Of a stretch of DNA of 8,908 bases, positions 6,288 to 8,908 are shown in pieces; within the stretch, counting starts at the first letter, position 1, and each line of letters begins with the position of its first letter. The position numbers and the translations under genes are program-made. The stretch is from NCBI RefSeq assembly GCF_034932145.1, contig NZ_JAYGHV010000063.1:1-8908 (forward strand), given 5' to 3'. A model generated the notes under the pieces. It saw only the letters and a program-made list of their open reading frames with translations. It did no database searches and had not been told where the DNA came from. The stretch is from CCY15215 sp034932145. GTDB lineage: Bacteria; Cyanobacteriota; Cyanobacteriia; Cyanobacteriales; Spirulinaceae.

Positions 6288-6349
6288 CTGCCTCAATGGG
6301 ACAACAAAAGACTACAATCAAGAAAAAGTAACAGCAACAAGAATACAAA

Positions 6350-6694
6350 ATGAGTCAAGGAAAAGGTTTTGGCTTCGGTTTGGGCAAAATGAAAGAGTTA
6401 ACCGAAGCATTTAAAAAAGCGCAACAAGTCCAACAAGGAGCCAAACAGCTTCAAGAAGAACTCGAGCAGATGGAAATTGAAGGGCAAAGCGAGGAGGGAT
6501 TGGTTAAGGTTGTTCTCAGCGGCAATCAAGAACCCCGTCGCGTGGAAATTGCCCCCAATGCCCTAGAAAAAGGAGCAGAAGCTCTTTCTGAATTGGTAGC
6601 AGCAGCGATGAAAGATGCCTACGATAAATCCACTGAAACCATGCGGATGCGGATGGAAGATTTAACCAGTGGTTTAGAACTTCCTGGTTTGTAA
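6350..6694 (+). CDS. ebfC: YbaB/EbfC-family nucleoid-associated protein
   Basis: This 114-residue protein belongs to the small dimeric DNA-binding family that coats DNA and helps organise the nucleoid. It shows a glycine-rich start (GKGFGFGLGKM, 4-14), a long coiled-coil helix rich in Gln, Glu and Lys (about 13-45), a strand region with GLVKVVLSGNQEPRRVEIAPNA as the core signature (about 50-71) and a C-terminal helix (about 78-108). The length is normal for the family. It lies 62 bp after murB on the same strand and ahead of a strong terminator, so it is probably the last gene of a murC-murB-ybaB transcript, although TACAAT at 6313-6318 could be a weak internal -10. The leader has no clear Shine-Dalgarno. 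DNA-binding preference cannot be read from the sequence. Confidence 0.94.
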   Translation: MSQGKGFGFGLGKMKELTEAFKKAQQVQQGAKQLQEELEQMEIEGQSEEGLVKVVLSGNQEPRRVEIAPNALEKGAEALSELVAAAMKDAYDKSTETMRMRMEDLTSGLELPGL

Positions 6695-6728
6695 AATCAA
6701 GGCAATCCAAAAACCAATTAATTATACC

Positions 6729-6765
6729 AAAACCATCACCAACAAGTTTGTTAGTGATGGTTTTT
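6729..6765. terminator. Intrinsic terminator of the murC-murB-ybaB run
   Basis: AAAACCATCAC (6729-6739) pairs with GTGATGGTTTT (6754-6764), continued after a C-A mismatch by four more pairs (6741-6744 with 6749-6752) around a 4-base loop. A run of T at 6761-6765 follows on the + strand, 35 bp after the ybaB stop. On the - strand it lies past the SGNH gene and ends in GGTTTTGG, so it may also end that transcript. Confidence 0.85.
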
Positions 6766-6784
6766 AATCGTAATTTTTGATTGA

Positions 6785-8194
6785 TTAACGGCGAGGAGTT
6801 TGGGCAATAATTTGTAAATCGGGTAGTGCCGTCACAGCATTATAAAATCGTTCCGATAGTGCTTGATTTCCTGCATCCGTGAGATGAACGGCATCAATAA
6901 AGGCAACCGCAGAAAGGTTGTCAAATAAGCGGTAATAATTGAGAACTTTAGCATTTTTAGGAAAAGCCTTGCCAAGCTGTTCATTAACTGCTCCCAAACG
7001 AGTAAAACCTGTTTCAATTTTTTGTTGGTAAACCGAGCCTAATTCTTGCACGATTTGGTTTTCGGTTTTATCTTCCTTTTCTTGGCGTTTCTCTGGCGAA
7101 ATTCCCGTAATTTCGGGTTGCAGGGCAATAATGAGAGGAATATTTGAACCGGCACCGATTTGAATCATCTGTTTGAGATTCTGACGATAGCGATCGACGC
7201 GAAATTCTAACTCAGTCTCATTCTCAGGTAAATATTCTTCTAAAGATTGAGATTCTCCGGCGATCGCCAAGGTTTCTCGAGCTAGAGAAGGTTCGGGTTT
7301 GAGAACGAAATATTGCAGGCTTTTGTAAATACTGGTACCTGTCAAAAATTGCCATCCAGATTGACTTAAATAAGTCCAAAAATGCTGAGTCGGATTGTTG
7401 AGAAATTCTGCTTGTTTGGGAATTGCCGCAGCTTGTTGCTCTTGAGGAAGCATCAGATCGCTATAGCCATGCAGAACGATCGCCACATCGGGTTTATAGG
7501 GGAGAATTTCTAAGGCTAATTGAGCCAATTGGTTGCCCGAGGTATAACCAGGAACCGCCGCATTAATGACGCGATAGTTGCCGCCGCGAATTTTGGGGGG
7601 GAGTCTTAGTGCATTTGCTCGTCCTATGGAATCAACAGGGAGGACACTGGGTCGATATTTTTCCGGGGAACGGTTTTGTTGTTCTAATCTAGTTTGCAGG
7701 CGTGTTTGTAATTTATAAGCAATTGTTTTTTGATTCGCCGTAAGATTGTTTTCGGGATCGGCGACAATGCCCTGGCCAAAAGCGGTGGAATCCCCCAAAA
7801 TAAAAATACGAATCTCATTCGCCGGCTTTTCTAGGGGTAAGGGTTCATCATCGCGAAATCCTTGCTCGTTGATCTGCCAAAATTCGCTGGTTTGTTTTCC
7901 GGCTAAACGATAGCCTGTGGCAGAATCAGGAACAGCCAGTAATTGACCGCGATCGGGCAGTCCGCCGAAGGTTTTACCCTTGAGATTAAGAAAGTTTAAG
8001 GTATAAGCGGTAAACTCTTCTGGCGCTCCAGCATAGTTAGCCAATTTGCTTCGATACCCCAGCAATCCCATCGTAATTCGCGTCAGGGCTTCGAGGAGAA
8101 CAAGACTCAGGGCAACAAATAATAAGAGTTTCCACCATGAGATAGAGGGACGTTTGCGCCTGTTGTAATAGGGATTGCGATAGGATTTGAACAT
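6785..8194 (-). CDS. Membrane-anchored SGNH/GDSL-hydrolase-like protein
   Basis: This 469-residue protein starts with a basic cytoplasmic tail (about 1-18: many Arg, Lys, Tyr, Asn), then one transmembrane helix at about 20-47, so the rest should face the periplasm. PDSATGYRLAGK (89-100) and INEQGFRDDE (108-117) resemble the lead-in seen before the catalytic domain in many bacterial SGNH proteins. Block I is FILGDSTAFGQG (131-142) with nucleophile Ser136; block II is VINAAVPGYTSGNQ (209-222); block III is HGYSDLM (242-248), with serine where Asn is usual; block V is DAVHLTDAG (434-442), giving Asp434 and His437. The triad is therefore present and an ester or acetyl hydrolase or transferase acting at the envelope is plausible, substrate unknown. 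No Shine-Dalgarno precedes the ATG. It stands alone on its strand, convergent with ybaB and divergent from the phosphatase gene. Confidence 0.85.
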   Translation of the reverse strand: MFKSYRNPYYNRRKRPSISWWKLLLFVALSLVLLEALTRITMGLLGYRSKLANYAGAPEEFTAYTLNFLNLKGKTFGGLPDRGQLLAVPDSATGYRLAGKQTSEFWQINEQGFRDDEPLPLEKPANEIRIFILGDSTAFGQGIVADPENNLTANQKTIAYKLQTRLQTRLEQQNRSPEKYRPSVLPVDSIGRANALRLPPKIRGGNYRVINAAVPGYTSGNQLAQLALEILPYKPDVAIVLHGYSDLMLPQEQQAAAIPKQAEFLNNPTQHFWTYLSQSGWQFLTGTSIYKSLQYFVLKPEPSLARETLAIAGESQSLEEYLPENETELEFRVDRYRQNLKQMIQIGAGSNIPLIIALQPEITGISPEKRQEKEDKTENQIVQELGSVYQQKIETGFTRLGAVNEQLGKAFPKNAKVLNYYRLFDNLSAVAFIDAVHLTDAGNQALSERFYNAVTALPDLQIIAQTPRR

Positions 8195-8207
8195 TTTTAG
8201 TAATACA

Positions 8208-8238
8208 GGGGATAGGGGATAGGGGATAGGGAATCGGG
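8208..8238. repeat. Heptanucleotide tandem repeat (GGGGATA)
   Basis: GGGGATA occurs at 8208-8214, 8215-8221 and 8222-8228, followed by a degenerate GGGAATC (8229-8235) and a partial GGG. This matches the 7-base short tandem repeats (STRR class) long known between genes of cyanobacteria. It begins 13 bp upstream of the SGNH start codon, so in that gene's mRNA it would be a C-rich leader. Confidence 0.75.
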
Positions 8239-8278
8239 AAGACTCATCCTTTATCTTTCCAAAATTACCGATGGGGGA

Positions 8279-8307
8279 TTGGAGGAACGCATGAGGGCAA
8301 TTATGAT
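8279..8307 (+). promoter_or_regulatory. Candidate sigma70 promoter of the phosphatase gene
   Basis: TTGGAG (8279-8284, 4/6 match to -35) and TATGAT (8302-8307, 5/6 match to -10) are separated by 17 bp. This would give a leader of about 80 bases before the ATG at 8394. Confidence 0.45.
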
Positions 8308-8393
8308 AGTGCTAGGTGGATAGGAGTCGAGAGTAGTGTAACGCGAGGTTCTTCTATCGATCCAGTACCAAAGCCAGATTTTACTATTAATTG

Positions 8394-8876
8394 ATGTCTT
8401 ACAAGTTATTGTTTGTTTGTTTGGGCAATATTTGTCGCTCTCCGTCGGCAGAAAATATTATGAATCATTTAGCGTCTCAAAGGGGATGTGCCAATGCGAT
8501 CGCCTGTGATTCGGCAGGAACCTCTAGTTATCATATCGGCGCTTCTCCCGATCGCCGCATGAGGTTAGCGGCTAAAGAACGAGGAATCGATCTGCAAGGG
8601 GAAGCCAGGCAGTTTATCCGGGAGGATTTTGAGAAATTTGACCTCATTTTGGCGATGGATCGGGATAATTATCGCGATATTCTCCGACTCGATCCCGAGG
8701 GCAAATATAAGGATAAGGTAAGGATGATGTGCGATTTTGCCACAAATCACCCCGATAAGGATGTCCCGGATCCTTACTACGGAGGTGCAGATGGATTTAA
8801 TTACGTCATCGATCTGCTTCTTGATGCCTGTGGGGGACTGCTTGAGGAAGTGATGAAAAATCAGGATAAATACTAA
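8394..8876 (+). CDS. Low-molecular-weight protein tyrosine phosphatase
   Basis: This 160-residue cytoplasmic enzyme of the LMW-PTP family removes phosphate from phosphotyrosine through a cysteinyl-phosphate intermediate. The P-loop CLGNICRSPSAE (9-20) gives nucleophile Cys9 and phosphate-binding Arg15. SAGTSSYHIGASPDRRM (40-56) is the usual second conserved block, DLILAMDRDNYRDI (83-96) the third, and VPDPYYGG (124-131) carries general acid Asp126 with the two tyrosines typical of eukaryote-like and cyanobacterial members. Family length is normal and all catalytic residues are present. The first codon of the open frame is TTG at 8391, directly before ATG at 8394; the ATG gives the usual MxxKLLFVCLGN start. 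No Shine-Dalgarno is evident. No tyrosine kinase or exopolysaccharide gene is visible nearby, so its substrate cannot be guessed. Confidence 0.96.
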   Translation: MSYKLLFVCLGNICRSPSAENIMNHLASQRGCANAIACDSAGTSSYHIGASPDRRMRLAAKERGIDLQGEARQFIREDFEKFDLILAMDRDNYRDILRLDPEGKYKDKVRMMCDFATNHPDKDVPDPYYGGADGFNYVIDLLLDACGGLLEEVMKNQDKY

Positions 8877-8891
8877 TTTTTCCCCATCTCA

Positions 8892-8901
8892 CCCCCCCCC
8901 C
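8892..8901 (+). repeat. Ten-cytosine homopolymer run
   Basis: Ten consecutive C residues lie 15 bp after the phosphatase stop codon, within a C-rich tail that continues to the window edge. It could be a length-variable tract or a sequencing or assembly weak point. Confidence 0.6.
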
Positions 8902-8908
8902 ACCACCC

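Larger units (their letters stand above)
8195..8393. other. Divergent spacer between SGNH gene and phosphatase gene
   Basis: No gene fits in these 199 bp. The left part carries the GGGGATA tandem repeat within 14-44 bp of the SGNH start, and the middle carries a candidate promoter for the phosphatase. I see no convincing promoter for the minus-strand gene. Confidence 0.7.
211..8503. repeat. Dispersed HIP1 octamers GCGATCGC
   Basis: Copies start at 211, 1027, 1199, 1392, 1446, 2207, 4758, 5387, 5593, 5965, 6172, 7260 and 8496. This high density is the hallmark of many cyanobacterial chromosomes. None of the 13 lies in gap2 or in the intergenic regions, though near-matches such as GCGATCGG occur there, including in the thiL terminator stem. 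Confidence 0.9.

Noticed and set aside
8208..8238. CRISPR-like array
   Set aside because: The repeats are 7 bases long and directly abutting without spacers, which is a tandem repeat and not a CRISPR array.
8391..8393. TTG start for the phosphatase gene
   Set aside because: ATG follows immediately and gives the family-typical start; neither has a better ribosome site.

Overview
The window comes from a cyanobacterial chromosome. The HIP1 octamer GCGATCGC occurs at least 13 times in 8.9 kb, against roughly 0.1 expected by chance. The gene content is also cyanobacterial: a CYP38/TLP40-type lumenal cyclophilin, a Gap2-type (Calvin-cycle) GAPDH, and a murC-murB-ybaB run. The species cannot be named from this sequence alone. 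No transposase, phage gene, tRNA, rRNA or CRISPR array is visible.

Layout. Positions 1-162 hold a short non-coding stretch with a cluster of phased repeats and dyads. A cyclophilin-like secreted protein (163-1260, +) is followed 13 bp later by thiL (1274-2275, +), probably as one transcript. It ends in a perfect 14-bp hairpin overlapping the thiL stop codon, which is shared with the convergent gap2 gene (2350-3366, -, GTG start). A 365-bp divergent intergenic region (3367-3731) separates gap2 from murC. It contains several inverted repeats, two opposed TTGACA hexamers, a heptamer tandem repeat and a strong Shine-Dalgarno. murC (3732-5252), murB (5322-6287) and ybaB/ebfC (6350-6694) follow on the + strand and end at a clear hairpin plus U-tract. 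Convergent to them is a membrane-anchored SGNH/GDSL-type protein (6785-8194, -). A 199-bp divergent spacer with a heptanucleotide tandem repeat then leads to a low-molecular-weight protein tyrosine phosphatase (8394-8876, +). The window ends in a C-rich tract.

How the genes relate. MurC and MurB catalyse successive early steps of peptidoglycan precursor synthesis; YbaB is a nucleoid-associated protein that probably shares their transcript. ThiL makes thiamine diphosphate, the cofactor of transketolase, while Gap2 works in the Calvin cycle; their adjacency is convergent and probably not functional. The SGNH protein and the phosphatase are divergent neighbours with no proven link.

Overall this is a mostly housekeeping region. 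I found no convincing new multi-gene system. The points most worth a second look are the roughly 45-residue insertion in MurC, the inverted-repeat architecture between gap2 and murC, the loss of the catalytic arginine in the cyclophilin domain, the phased repeats upstream of that gene, and the uncharacterised SGNH protein.
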